From Cardiocondyla obscurior (lineage: Eukaryota; Arthropoda; Insecta; Hymenoptera; Formicidae): 64,000 bases of DNA. The stretch lies in the NCBI RefSeq assembly GCF_019399895.1, contig NC_091880.1:4030001-4094000 (forward strand), written 5' to 3'. Each line of letters starts with the position of its first letter. Within the stretch, counting starts at the first letter, position 1. The position numbers and the translations under genes are program-made. Under the pieces are notes generated by a model, which worked only from the letters and a program-made list of their open reading frames with translations, did no database searches and was not told the DNA's origin. Of this stretch, positions 1 to 13,969 are shown in pieces.

Positions 1-3000
1 GAGGCGGACCGGGCAGGTCCGGGGATTCCTGGGAATCGCGGCATCGATCGTACCGCGTAACCAATCGGCAGTTCCTAAGAAACGCTCGCAACCTTTACAT
101 GGGCGGAACTTTAACTCGCCGAGCGATGCTCTAACGACGCTCGGAGGCGCCGTAAATGAAAATACGCTTAGCCGGATTTTCGAAGCGCCGCGTTTAAAAA
201 AAAAAATCGCTAATCCGAAACTAGACGCGCGATCCAAAAATATCACGCGTGATCGATCGATCAACGGGAACCGCTCGGCGCGAAATTGGTTCGCGTACGT
301 GTGCGTCCAGTTCACCCGCGAGTGTGCGCGGCATTCCGCGTTGCGACACAAGTGCAATCCTCGTATTTCATAGAGACAGAAGCGGCATATTAGTAATTTC
401 GCGTTGCGCCACCGAGCGTGTATTCGCGGCCTTAAAATTAGCTTTGCTCTTGATTCGCATTAGAATGTAGCCTGGCCAAACAATATTACGTATAAACTTG
501 CCTGTCACGCACGGCGGTTTCCGCAATTTATTATAAAGCCTGCATAAACGCGCCACGGCGACGTATCCCGGTGCAGAAAAATTCATTCATCATGCAACTT
601 AATAAAATGACACGCCAATGTCTACCGCGGATTATCCGTAGTTGCACTTAATTTAGCGTCCATACAATTTACGTATATGACAGACGTATAAGAAAATAAA
701 AATAAAAAAATACATATATATAAATTATCTATTCACGTAAATTAAGTTTAACAAACTACAAGCACGCTCATAATTTCCACTATACGAAGAAACAAATTTT
801 TCTTAACATTATTAAAAAAAAAAAAATAATATAGTTTAATATTTTGATTAATTAATTTGGAAAAATGCTTTCGTCGACGACGTCAAAATCCGCGCCTACT
901 CCAAGACTTTCACCGGAGACCCGGTCTCGAGGAAAAAAATCTCACGGCTTCTCGAAGATACGTGCCGTTCAGAAGTGCTCTGTGGAAGTCGCTGGAGGAA
1001 CAGACGTGGATGCGTAACGTCATCGTGACTGGCAACGAGCGCGAACGCGAGAATGGCGATACGACTCCGTGATTCGCGAGCGCTTTCGCCTCGGCCTGTC
1101 GGTCGGGATGGGTGGGTGGCTGATGGCGGCGGCGTTCGGGTATTTCTGTATCTAATTATAATCCTCGGGCGAGGGAGCGAGGCAATCGCCTAAAATTAGA
1201 GCATATAGTCTACGCGCACCGCCCGCTATTTTATATTTCATCGTCCCTTTCGCACGGAGCGGACGGCCGCGACTCTTCTCTCGCTCGCGCGCGGCTCATC
1301 GCTCTTCAGCCCCTGTGCTCTTTCCCCTCGCGTCGCGACTCGCTTCCCCTCGCCCTGACAGCCGTTTTATCGCCCACCCTCGTCCCCTTACGTCGAGAGC
1401 TGAATATCGCCAGTTCCTGGACCGCATTCCAGGTTCGCGTCTCTGATTCGACGCGTGTCGCGCGCAATTTACGAGACTGTCGAAAATGAACGTCATCCGG
1501 ATTTAATATATTACGCGATACGGCAATGATTTCGTCACGTCACGCAGAAACTGCCATGTTATCCCGGCGTGCCGAAAATGCGGCGCAATAATTCCCGATA
1601 CCGCGACCGAATTTGTTTAGCTCGCATTGATGTCTAATTAGCTGTTGGCACGGATTCAAGTCTGCGCGCAGAGGTTTCATTTACGTTTGACGGTTCCACG
1701 ACGGCGGAGCAAAAAGAGAGGACTGGCCGAAGCTTTCGGTGAGATTCGACTTTCATCGGGCGATTTTCAGCCGAGCCAGAGACCGGCTCTCGAGCCTTCG
1801 CGCCAATGTCAGTCAACATTAACTCTGATTAACTAAATTCTCTTTCCTAGTCCATATCCCGGATATTTTAGATTCCTTTGCCTTTCATCTACGAGCTCTT
1901 TGATCAATCTAAAATCGAGCTTTTCTGAATAAAAATCTGATTCAACATCGCGGTTTTTTTTTTTTTTCAATATTCTATTAATATTTTATTTTAAATACTT
2001 GTGCATATATAAAGTAAATGCGAACATTTAACGTAATCAATACTTCTTAATTTAATACGCACCAACTTTTAGATTCTAAATATCATATTGATTAAATCAT
2101 TGATTAAAATCAAGACAGCTGTAATCCAAATAGGATAGCAAATCGCTGAAACAGGATTAATTAATTCAGAGCGTCGGTGCGAGTCGGTCTTAAAATTGAC
2201 GATCGTTTCACTTCGCGATATCGAGGCCGTGCCTCGGGCAGCTCGATCGAAACGATCGGGTAACGCGAATGCCCTTAAGCTCGTGCCGCGCATACACAGC
2301 GAGGCTTTAATTTCTTTCCTCTTAATGGGCTTTTTCGCCCGAGCTAAAGAGCGAATGCGTAGGATTAAACGGCGCGCAATAGATGGGCGGCCGTGGAAAG
2401 GGGCGAGAGAGCGGCGCCGGCAAAAAAGGAAGAAGAAAAAAAAAAGGAGAATCAAAAGAAAATGCAACGGGAATTCATCTCGCGAAATTATGAATTTCTA
2501 TTTTGCCAAAGAAGCTTGGAACGCATTCGCTTGGGCTCTTCCGCGATAGGATAATTAGAAATTAAATTTAATAATTAGAACTTAACCGCGAAATTTATTT
2601 AGCTCGCGCATTCGAATGGCGTATGCATATTTCTATATTTAATTACTTTTTAATTCTATTTAGCCCTCCTGCGAAAGTAATTAAAAGGAACAAAGGATCA
2701 ACGGAAATACGATCCTTTACAGAAAGAATTCACGTCAATCTTTCTTCATTCATCTGTTTTTAGAACAGACGTCGATAGGGAGAGTAGGGCCTACTCCCCC
2801 CCCGAGAAGGGAGGAGATAGGAAAAATAATGATTCGTAGTGAGGCAACGACACGAACGACAGCAGTGATTAGCCACCACGGAAGAATAATCGGAATAATG
2901 ACAGGTTTGCACCGGCAACCCTCTCGAAAGACTCGAAAAGAGACGCGACGGGGCGAAATGGTGGAATGAAAACACGAGACCATGCCTGCCCGGTTAATTG

Positions 3001-5870
3001 TCGTCTGGCGTGTCGATGAATGTATCTCTAAATCGAGTAACACGCAAATGTTATCAGAAAAAAAAAAATTATCTTAAATATATATAAAAAAAAAAAGGAA
3101 AAAAAATTGTATCTTTTCTCTTAACGGTTTTAAAAATCAGAAATAATTTCTGATTATTTATCTCGCGATATTTAATTTCTTGCATATATAACATTAAATT
3201 TTTTTTTTGTTCTACGTATTTAATTACAAAGTAGGTATTTAATCTGTTTTACTCGCTGCTCGCGTGCGAGACGTATAAAATTGGCAGTTCAAAAAATTGG
3301 CCTGATCTAACGCGGTCGTGAAGATCTTAGATCGAGCCTGAGGAAGATCGCCAGGCATGCGGATAATAATCGCTGATTACCACCGATCGAAAGTTGTTCT
3401 GCGGGTTTTATGGGAAAATCGGCTGACACGTGACGATCGCTGGACGATCGACAGCCGACTCGTTGGTACGTGACTTCGATCCTTAATCGTGACGGACTTA
3501 GGAAAAGGGGGGAACGGGAAGAAACCACGGAGAAGACAGAACTGTAATCCGCCGAGACTTGGACGCGGACTTACGGCATCGATTTCGTATCTTTGTTTAA
3601 AGATGTAAATGTAAATTGACGTAACGTATAATCTCACGGGGAAATAGAATTAAATCTACTTCTAGCATACAGAAAGCATGAAACTTCTTCAGCTAATATC
3701 TCACATTTTGCAACCAAGTCTTATTTTCTTTCACAGAATTACATCTATTACAATATAATATCATTACAAATGAAGCAGATCATAGAGGCACGTGTAATAA
3801 TTGCGTAAGAGCGTGGTGGACAAGGTGGCGGAAATGTTTATTAAAATCTACAAGATTCTACATAAACGCATTGCAAAATTAAAAATGTAAAAACGTAACA
3901 ACATTCACAATCCAACATATCATTACTGAAATTGTACTCAAGCAGCATAAAAAAGACGTATCATTGTGTAACGAGTTTCACGTAGAAACTTATTCAACGT
4001 TTACTCAGTCAACGATATGCAATAATTTAATTACTACTTACATCGTATGTGAATTTATATAAAGTGCCAATTTCACCGAACGGTAGAGAGTATCCTTCGA
4101 ATCGAACACTAAAGATATACGTGAAAAAAAAAAAACTGAAATAAAAAAAATTCATCGCATACTGCACCAGCACGCGACACGCATATGCGAGAGCGAAAAT
4201 AGACGGCGTTTCGAGTTTTTTTTTTTTCGCGAGGACGCGATCGAGTCGCTGATCGAAATGGTGGGACAGATGATTTTCCCCGAGACCTCGCAGAATTTCG
4301 GATTTCACGCGAAGCCGCGCGCGCCCGCTCTAAGCCATAAGAGCCATCGTTAAGATTATATTTAGACATCGTAAAAGAAAATATGCGCCCGTTGGAGCCA
4401 AGTCGCTCATTACGCGAGACAGCATTAACGCGGTCGGTGCAGCCAGGGAGTTCTGAGCATCCATGCACTCGTGTCGAAATGTATGTATACGCGGCGAGCA
4501 ATCTGCGCAGCGGAATCGACATCCCCGCGGCTGGCACTCGGGATCTCGTTTCCTTGCCCGAAAATCACCGCGAGTTTATTGGAAATAAATTGGGAATAAT
4601 TGCGCCCCGGAATTTCCGGCGTTGCTTTTAGCGGGATTCTACTTGCGTGCGCGTTATATCGACGAAATAGCAAGCTATCTTCGAATTGTTGCGTAAAACG
4701 AGTGTTAGGTTACGTCTCGTGTTAAACGATTTTAAATACAAATATTGATTTAATTAATTATAAACTACATCTTCGTTATTAAAAAAAAAAAAAATTTTTT
4801 ATACAGCACGGTGTAATTAAAAAAAAATTGTTAAGAAAAAGTTTAAGTGCACTTTGCTGGGGTTGAGTTTGAAATAAATAATGCAAACTTTGCGAAGCAT
4901 CGCGATTCTTTACAAACGTACCGTATCACCGCGACGGACGTCTCGAAATTTTCTTGCATGTGGTCAGTTCACAGGCGGGGCCCTTGAAAACATTACGATT
5001 CCTCTTTCTATTTGCGAAATTTCTAGGTCAATGCTGCCTAGTATTGTCACGGCGCACGACTGAATCGCAGCCGCGTAACTGAAAAATTCGGTACCGTATG
5101 CGAATAAAATATTCGATCGCCGTATGAAAGCTACTCAGAACAGAGCGAAGATATATTTATTTTCACGGCGCATTTTCAGGCCTTCGGGTTAAGCGCGTTT
5201 AGGGAAACGTGCGATATCGATTACGTTTTCATAAACGATCGGGTATACGTATCGTCTCTCGTTCTCTCTCGTTCACTTAACGGCCTTCGCGAATCGATAT
5301 ATACATGACGACCTAGAGGGTTTATCGTCGTTCGAGAGAGTGGTCATTACGGAATTCTGCCTCGAAGCGTAATCAACGGTATCAATCGATCTGCTCGTGA
5401 CGTAATCACGAGTCCGAGCATTTGAAGATCGTATCGGGAATAGAGTTCTCCATTAACAAATAACGCAAAAAGCACGCCGCAATTCCTCACACGGCTCCAA
5501 GGAATTCGTGGCAGACGAGAAAGAGAGAGAGAGAGAGAGACAAGCAGCTCGATCGGAGTAATAAATGCAGCAAGAGAGAAGAAGAATAAATAGCAAAACG
5601 TGTTTGTCGTAAACATCTAAAATAATTCCGCCGACATCATTTCAAAAATCATTTATCATAATAATTGAACTTTAATGCGACGGCAGGTAGCGTCGATGAT
5701 TTTTTTATCCGTCGCGTTAATCGTACCGTTGATGCAACTCTTTTTAATAAGAACGAAAAAAAAACATAGATTTTAATTTTTTATTCTTTTTTCTTTTTTT
5801 TTTTTGGGACAAGTGTAAAATATATACGTATCGTTAATAACGGCAAGAAAACGTTCTTTGCCAGACAATA
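1..5870. other. Non-coding DNA, no gene recognised
   Basis: GC-rich stretches (about 1-590, 860-1500 and 2160-2450) alternate with AT-rich spacers holding A or T runs of about 10 to 13 bases (for example near 1954, 3060 and 4785). A Rel/NF-kB-like word, GGGGATTCCT, lies at 21-30, and a CCAAT-type word follows near 60. Short open frames occur on both strands, but none has convincing splice signals or a recognisable product. Some of this could be regulatory, but the sequence alone shows no specific element. Confidence 0.6.
5522..5540. repeat. (AG)n microsatellite
   Basis: An uninterrupted AG dinucleotide run of about 9.5 units, read directly from the sequence. Confidence 0.95.
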
Positions 5871-5879
5871 TTATTTGAA

Positions 5880-7140
5880 GAAAAATTCGCGAGAACGCGA
5901 GCGGCCGCGAGAGACCGCCGCCGAAATCAGTCCTGAGTGCCTTCTAAGGGGGTTGGTCGTGGAAAATCGCGAAGGGCGGGTCGCGGATGAAACCGGGGAG
6001 AACGCGGGGGTGGAGGCGGACGGTCGGTGAAAACGCGGTATGCAAAGCAGGCGGCGAATTTGAACGGTCCTGCGCAGAACGTGTAGCTTCACCTCGTGCT
6101 ATCCGAGTGCTTCGAGACTCCCTCTCTGTTTCACCCCTTGCTCTCTTCCTCTATCTATTCATCTCTCTATCTATCTATCTATCCGCTCCCTCCCTCCCCT
6201 CGCCGGCACGCGGATACACACGCAGGCAGAGCTGCACGCGCGCGTTACATTCATATTCGCAGATTTCTTTGATAGTGGATGCGCCGATGCACGCCCGCGC
6301 GCAACGCACACACATACACACCTATGTGCCCTCCTCGCAGCTCGCGGTGCGCGCGATAAGGACGAAAACACACATATACAACACAGTTGCGCTTTTCTCT
6401 CTCTCTCTCTTTCTCTGTCTGTCCCCTTCTCGCGATTCCTACTCCGTCTTAGCCGCGAGCGTGATACACGTGCACGCAACGGCGGCGGCGGCAACGACGA
6501 CGACGGCGACGGTAGTGGCGACCGCGTATCCTCGCGAGAAAATGCCGTTGTTGATGATAATCCTCGGTTCGGTCAAGAGTTACCGGCGACGTTGCCCGCG
6601 CGTTGCGGTCTCGCGTCGCGACGCGATGCAGGACGTCGCCTATGACGGCGTCGACGTCGTGCGTCGTCGTCGTCGTGGTGACGACCGAGCGACACGTTTT
6701 CCACCCGGAATCGAGTAAAATGGCTGCTCTCGCCGCTCCGGCGCGCCCGAGCTTACTGGCTTGCCTCCCTTCGTTTGGGTCCCCACACAGAGGCTGCCAC
6801 ACGCGTGCTACCGCGTGTGTGGGTGTACATGGACGCCACGTACGAGCGAGGGAGCGTACACGCGCATGCACACACCGTGCCGCGTCGACGCCCGCCAGAT
6901 AGGAAGCCGCCGGCGTGTATGTACGCTCTCCCGTCCGTATGTGAGCGGGCTGTTTGCTCGCGACACATGCGTGCGGTTACGCTCGACACGAGAAAGCGGC
7001 CGAGTGCACGCATATACGCGCAAGCCGCACTCTCGCCCCCGCCAATTTAACGCGCGCACGTGTCCACGCGCAGAACAGCTGAGCGTGAGGAAACTTCGAA
7101 CCGTACGAATTGACGCGGCCGGGGGTCGAAAACTAACAGA
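5880..7140. other. CpG-rich low-complexity block, promoter-like composition
   Basis: This 1.2 kb block is very rich in CpG and changes from purine-rich (about 5880-6060) to pyrimidine-rich (about 6110-6215) on the plus strand. It contains a CTAT microsatellite, CT dinucleotide runs, CA/TG-rich stretches and GGC/GAC trinucleotide runs near 6480-6515. A 243-codon open frame (5987-6718, plus) crosses it. Its product is mostly runs of S, L, R, T and A encoded by the simple repeats, with no domain visible, so I do not call it a gene. The composition is that of a CpG-rich promoter or 5' untranslated region, but no start site or paired splice site is clear. Confidence 0.4.
6149..6183. repeat. (CTAT)n microsatellite, imperfect
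   Basis: CTAT units with interruptions; the clean part is 6167-6183, about four units. It lies inside the CpG-rich low-complexity block. Confidence 0.85.
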
Positions 7141-7324
7141 GTCATTTAGTCAAAATTCTACGCAACGTCGACTATATTAAAATTTTTATTAAAAATTAAT
7201 TCCCTATTAATTTTTTTGTTCTGTATTTAATACGCGCGCAATGAATACGATACATCGAATGATAACGAAAAATTCACGCGTTAAAAATTGACGAGAGGTA
7301 ATAGAAATTGACGAGAAATAAGGG

Positions 7325-7360
7325 AAAAATAAAATAAAATAAAATAAAATAAAATAAAAA
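7325..7360. repeat. (AAAAT)n microsatellite
   Basis: About seven AAAAT pentanucleotide units. A similar pentanucleotide tract occurs near 55.87 kb. Confidence 0.95.
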
Positions 7361-9219
7361 ACGCACACTTTTACGTTTCACGGCCGGAGACCCGCGAAAG
7401 GCAGAAAGCGCGACCACAGTCCCCGGAGTCGCTTGTTTTTCTGCATTCTTACGGTATACCGTAGCGCGGGGAACTATGAATATGCAAATCGGCGAACGAG
7501 GATAACGAGTGCGTTGACCAGCGAGCGTTTAGTAGACGCCGGCTTTTCCGGCCCGACGTCACGAAGCGCGAATCGATCGGTGACGATTTTTATTTCGACG
7601 ACGAGCAGCGCGAGAAAGAAGAGATTTTGGGCGCGTCGACGTCGATCGCGCGGAAATCGGTACGACCTCGGTAACACCTCGGCACGACTCGCGAAATTAA
7701 TTGAGCGTGGTAAATCGTGCATCGCTGACCACGTTGCTCGTCATAAAGAAAAAAAATTTAAACAAAAAAAAAATACAAGAAATATTCTAAGAGCGTAAAC
7801 TAGAAAAAGCAATTACAGTTACACCATCGCTTCGCCGTTGGAATGCGCCGTTCCGATTGAGTGGGCGATGGTCTCGACGATACGAATCTCAGAGCGTGAC
7901 GCTTCAGAAACGCACACGGCGAATTTTATCGCGCGCTTACCACCGATAAATCGAATTATTGCTACAGTTTTAATAATGTCGGACTATCAGTGTATCAAAG
8001 TATACTCTCAATAACCGATGGGTAACATATGCGTGTACATCTGTCGAAGTATTATTAAAATCAGAAATATTCCGTTTCTGGTTAACATAAAAAAGTAGCG
8101 TTCTTAATAATAAAATAGATTATATCGCGCATGTATTTTTTTTTTGTATATCTTTGTTATATCTTTGAATGATGAATTGATAGGTTACTTTGTTTTTTTT
8201 TTACACCCTATAGCGGAAAATACGTGGGAATCGTGGTCATTTCACGCGCGTTCGATAGTCCGGACTTTTCCACTTTCAGTAAAACAAACTTGAATTGTTC
8301 GCCAACTCGCCACCGGCTCGTAAACATAATATTCAAAGATTAATTTTCCACTCGGGCGCGATAAAAAATTGCGCTCGGCCGAGGCTCTTCCTTCTCTACA
8401 ATTTGATCGTTTATCACGATCAATTAAATTTCCTGCGCGGCAACGATAATTGACCGACGCCATCACCCTTGTACCACGGCGCGGAGATAATCTCCGTCGC
8501 AAGTGCCGATAAATGGCAGATTCGCGTGAATGCGAGCGCAGTCTCTGCACCGTGCTATCATTATTTTACGAGATACGTTTTAAGCGTAATAAATTTTATT
8601 GTGTCCTCTCTTTTTCACTTTCTTCCCGCCCCTTCTCTTTCCTTCTCTTTCTTTCTATCTGTACGCTCGCCGATTCTTTCCCACCCACGCAAACGCACGA
8701 CCGGTACGTTTCCTCGAAAAGAAACCGATCCTAATCTGCAAACCGACTTTTACGATAAATACCACGAATAATAAATCCCGCCCGAACATGTGTACCGTAA
8801 AACAGGGCGCAAGTTAAATAAAATAGATTATAAATACTGAATTTGTAAAAAATAAAAAATAAAAAAAAAAAAAGAAAAAAAAACCTCGTTCTATTATCAT
8901 TAAGAGAATATCTGAAAGATTGTTGGCAAGGAAAGATTCGATCTTATAATTACTTTCGTATAATCACTCAAACGTAATGTTATCTAACTGCATTATCATT
9001 GTGTGCAATCTTTAAATATATAAAAATAATGACAGAACATAAAGTTATTTTTACAATAATTAGAAATGACCATGCGCGCGCGTTTTTATATTCGAATATT
9101 AATTATAATAATTTCATTAAAACAATTACAATTGAGTGATCTGCCGACGGCGTGTTGCCGATTCACTTACATTTATATCTGCCAGTTAGGGTAAGTCAGG
9201 TTATTTTCCGTCCTTCCCT

Positions 9220-9256
9220 CCTTCCTTCCTTCCTTCCTTCCTTCCTTCCTTCCTTC
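9220..9256. repeat. (CCTT)n microsatellite
   Basis: About nine clean CCTT units, with imperfect units on both sides (9211-9260). This is among the longest pure tetranucleotide tracts in the window. Confidence 0.95.
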
Positions 9257-12200
9257 TTTCGTGGCAGGATTCAGGATTATCTTGACGTGTTGTAGCTCTG
9301 CAAATCACTTGACACTATATTACACTGCTCTGCGTTTTTTAATATTTTTTTTGTATAATTATTATTACTAATTACTACCGCTCACTCGAGAGACGAACGA
9401 TTGACAGAACGACGGGGGATTATCGCGACGATTTTTTACAATTAAAATTACGAAGCGCGACGAAAGATCGACTGTTTTACGAATGTCCAATCCCGATATT
9501 CGTCGAGTTTACTTACTTTCGCCGGGTCTTCCTCGATCTCGACGCGAGAATCTGGCTGCGATGCAAAGCGAGATCACTCGTGATTCCTCGATCAACTCTC
9601 AGCAGAGTGAACGACGCTAAGAATTCGCGCGAAGCGGCGAATGGGACCGGCCGAGATACGTCGAGCAGCATGTTTTGGACGAAATGTTCCTCGCGCACTT
9701 TGTCTTTCTCAAATACCTCAAAAGTTCGCTTGCTCGAAAACGGGACGAAAACCTCGGCCGCGGCGAAGAAGATGGCTGAAGGCGGGAATCTCACGCACTG
9801 ACGGTAGCAGTTACCGGAACCTATCGAAGAAAATTTTGATGGCTGCTCGGAAATGCCCGAGTAATACGCGGGGTAATTCACGCCGGACGCTCCGTGAGCG
9901 CTGCGCTCGCGACGTAACCGTTTCTCGTCAAAGTACTTTTTTCGAGGCACGAGACTAAGCACAAAACGATGAGAGAAACGACACGGGAGTACGAAAAACG
10001 ATCGTTCGCTCCCGTGTCGACGATGTCAACACTTATCCGCACGCGAGACTGTCCTATTCGCGGTCGAGAAATACGTGAAATCGCGGAGCGATTAGCAATA
10101 CGTCTTCACGGTTGAGGCTCCGCAACTAGACTGAAATTCGGCCGTGCGAGGAAGAGAGAACCACGGAAGAAGTGAGACAGCCGATAGAGTCGATCGTCAA
10201 TTGACCGTTGTCCTTCTCGCGCTGGGTTCTCGCAGCGCCGAGCTCGACTCCGACTCCGTTTGTTTACGTTTTTTTCGACGAACTCGCTCGAGCTCGAGCT
10301 CGAAGCTTCCTCCCCCAAAACCCAAGCGAGACCCAGCATGTTTTTATCCTTACTCCGAAGCTCAACCGTCACCTTCGAGCTCCTAAATCATCGCCGTTAG
10401 AAAACTCCTTTTCCACCGAGCCGTAAAAAAAATCTAATAACCGTGAAAATTTATTTCTTATAAAATTACACGCGTAACACTAATTTTTTTTTTTAATAGA
10501 ACGCAACGAGAGAAACATAAATGTAGATGTGATTAGATAAATGTCAGTCTTACGGTGCATGAATAATATATTTCTTCATCACGTTGACAAGTTCGCTATC
10601 GTAATGATATCAATTTTACGGTAATAGAAATCAATATTTTCTACATGCCCCGTAAAGTTTTCCTTACCTACAAAAAGTCGAGAACTTCAATGCCGTTTTT
10701 GCACATTGTTTCAAATAAATCAGTCTCCCGTTTAGTTCTACTTTCCTTGGACTCCACTTACTTCGGATCACTTTAATTGATCTTGTATAACGTATAGAAA
10801 TAAATTGTGTTTCAGGATGTTCACGTGGCTTTATCGATTTAAGTCGTCCGATTTAACAAAAAGTGCACGGTCACGCTGCGTGGAATCGACGGTTTATACG
10901 GGAACGCAATTTTATTTGCACAAGAGAGGGAGGTGTATCTGTTTAACTTTAAATAAATTAGAAAATTTGAGACATATGCGCAAGAACGCCGGTTATTAAT
11001 CTTTCTAAATAGCATCTGTCACCGTTTACTCTGGACGGGTTTTCTTAAGAATATGTTTATATATTATTATGTGCCGTAGGATTTCTACGGTTAGAAACGT
11101 CGGTACACCAATTAGCCATAATGACGTGTTTCTACGATCGACGATTTCTACTCCTTCATGCCGATTTCTCACGTTAAGTATGCGCGTTAGGTACAAACTG
11201 GCGATGGCCTCCGATTAGGATCCTATAATTTCTCTTTCAATCTGCCTAGTACACAACGTCGTTACATATACATATATGTAATACACATATCAATGTAGAA
11301 TATACCTTTTGTTACGCAACACTCGAAGGCATTTAAGCCTCGAAGGGACGAAATAAAAAAAAAAAATAAAAAAAAATAAAAGAATTCTTTTTAACGTCGG
11401 CGCACATAATTATATTTGCTCGCTATACACCCACTCGTGTAACGAGTAAAATCAATGTCCTTTCACGTTTCCGCGAGAAATTTATGATAATATAATTGCC
11501 CGATGTGCGCGCCGTCATTTCTATAATTCCTCACCTACTCACGAGAATTAATGACGAACAGATTAAAACGTATGAAGTTCGTTATACGCTTCCAGATTGT
11601 ATTTGTAGATCTTGTAAGACCCTTTCAGAGAAGTTTGCGCAAGATTACTCCTATTGTGGCGGCCATTATCGCGATCATTACTTTAATCAGATTTTTCCGC
11701 AAAATGCTATCTCTTGAGAAATTGCAGACGCTCGTCCACGCGGCGAACGAGTTCGGAGGTATTATGAAATAAATCTCGTTATTGCTTGGCCGAGGAAGAA
11801 AAGCGGGCGGTCAGTTTTAATTAAAGAACTCGAGGCGTCAGCTGCTCCTTGCCAACGGCTCCCCGGTTTCCCTTCCATCTCCCCCCTTTTTTTTTTTCTA
11901 TCTGTGCATCGCGACCGATATCGTCTACGTATACGTCATAAAACTTGCGAAGTTGATGAAAAAACATGGTGCCATCTAGGAAGTAACGATAATCCCACGT
12001 TTCCCATTGCCAGTTTCTTTGACTGTCAAATGTATTTGCTAGAAAATATATATTTAACATCGAGATAATTAAATGTAATAAATAAAAAAAAAAGTTTCGC
12101 TTGCCCGACTTTCTTTTTTTTTTTTTTTTTTGCCAAATTCAAGCGCGCATTATTAAGATCGTAATGTACACGCAAAATAAAATAATTATTTAAAAATGTT

Positions 12201-13969
12201 CCATGAATTTCAATGAAATACTACGTCGCTCGGCATCTATTTTTAAAGCTGAAAATCATAAAACACTCGACAGCGGAAATTCGACATTCGGAACGCGAGG
12301 CGGATATAAAGCCGAAGTAAAAGGGCCGCGCTGTTTATCAATTTAAATATCGGCGCAATTTTCAACGTTTGAAGTTTCCTTGCGTTAGTATCCCGTGTGG
12401 ACACAGGGGGAAGAGCGCGATATGAATTTACAGGGAAAGATTTACTCGCGATTACACGCGCCCCCGAGGCCGGTGCCTTTATCATTCGAGCGAATGCACC
12501 GTATGCCGAAGCGTGTGTGCTACATCATAGATGCAACGTTTTATGGGTCGTGTAGGGTGACCTTACGAGGCGGGCACGATGAATTCTGCGAGACTCCCGC
12601 CGAGAAGATGATATAATCCGTTAAAGCGACTCCGAGTAACCAAACATCGGCGAAATCCAATAAAGTGCCGCTTGACGAAATAATGGTAGACCGCTGGCAC
12701 GGCGAGCAGACGTAATTGACTCGGTAATGACGAGGTAAACGGACAGTTCTATTAAGCGCCCCGGCTATGTGCTCGCCCGCGTGTGCGATGCATACCGGCA
12801 CGTAACTGATCGCGGACGCAGAACTAATCGCTTTCACATTTCGTAAATGCGACATCGCGCAAATGCCACCGCGACCACGATCAACGTACGACTTGTACTT
12901 CGATGACAATTAATAATTTCTTCTTCGTCACCGAATCCCGTCACGTATCGCACGCGAAACGCGAAGGCTCGTGAAACGCCGAAGTAGACCAAGACCCCCC
13001 CGTATGATTTTGCGGAAAATGTCTCGTAAGCGCGCGTTATTTATCGAACGGATATAACCAGCCGAAGCAACTTACATTTTTAGCCACGTGTTTGCATTCA
13101 TATCTGCGACCGAATGGAGTATGTAAAATAATGCAGCTATTATTTTTATGAAATTGTAATATACGAATTAGCATGTGTGATATTTTATTTTGTTTGACAG
13201 ATGCTTAAAATACGTAAAAATATTATTTGAGTTAATATATTATTTTAATGTACTTAGTAAAATTGCTGAATAGTTTTAATTAATAGACGCCGAGTTTCAA
13301 TTCGTTTTGCTTTACAGTGATGCTACATTTTTCAATGCAATTCAGTAAAGTTACATAAAAATCATTTACATATATTAGCATAGAAAATGCTATTTGCATA
13401 TTATCAAAGGAAATCATGTAGTCGTTAATCGCGGCTTATAATATCAGCAGCATGAGTGAACATATCTCGGAATAATTAACTTGCTTCTGCGTGGTAATTC
13501 GACTGTAGAATAAAACCACGATAAACGTAAAAAAAAAAAAAAGAAGTTAGCGTGTTAAGAGGATTGGCAGATGACATTTTAATTACATATTTGCCGTGTT
13601 CTACACCATGCGTCTTGAAATAGACAAAAACAATAATGATTACGTTGATTAATTTCTTCCTCTCATTCTCTCTTTACTTTAAAGCTGGCACGTTATAAAG
13701 AAGGATAAATCATCGAGGAAAAGGAAACGGAAAATTCGAAAAATTCGTATAATTGGCGGTAATTCAATTCCACGATGCATTAGACGCTGTAAAATTGCTA
13801 TACTTCCGCGAGAAAATTTCAACGGCTAAATGCATTGCACGGAAGTACAACGCAAGCTATTAGACCGCGTAAAATTAACGGGACGGTGGAAAACTGAAGT
13901 TGCGTTCCCGAGACGGCGAGAAAATCCTAATGAACAACCGGCCCCGGCCAGCGCCAAGGAGCGCGCGCG

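Larger units (their letters stand above)
7141..13960. other. Non-coding DNA, no gene recognised
   Basis: Mixed composition. GC-rich patches around 7480-7720, 8240-8560, 9510-10400 and 12240-12960 are separated by AT-rich spacers. Open frames of 149 codons (9513-9962, minus) and two overlapping frames of 73 codons (11496-11717 and 11551-11772, plus) are present. None has matching acceptor and donor sites or a recognisable family. A plus-strand donor-like word (GTAAGT) is at 9191, directly before a TTCC microsatellite. Confidence 0.55.

Noticed and set aside
5987..6718. 243-codon plus-strand open frame
   Set aside because: It crosses CTAT, CT and GGC/GAC repeats and encodes runs of S, L, R, T and A. 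The length is explained by low-complexity, CpG-rich DNA with few stops, and no domain or exon border is visible.
9513..9962. 149-codon minus-strand frame ending at a donor-like AAA|GTAAGT
   Set aside because: The frame stops within the donor word itself and the plus strand is also open. The product is not recognisable, so the donor match is probably coincidence.
11496..11772. Two overlapping 73-codon frames, one cysteine-rich and one with a hydrophobic segment
   Set aside because: Overlapping frames cannot both be constrained easily, no start context or splice sites support either, and the features can arise by chance.
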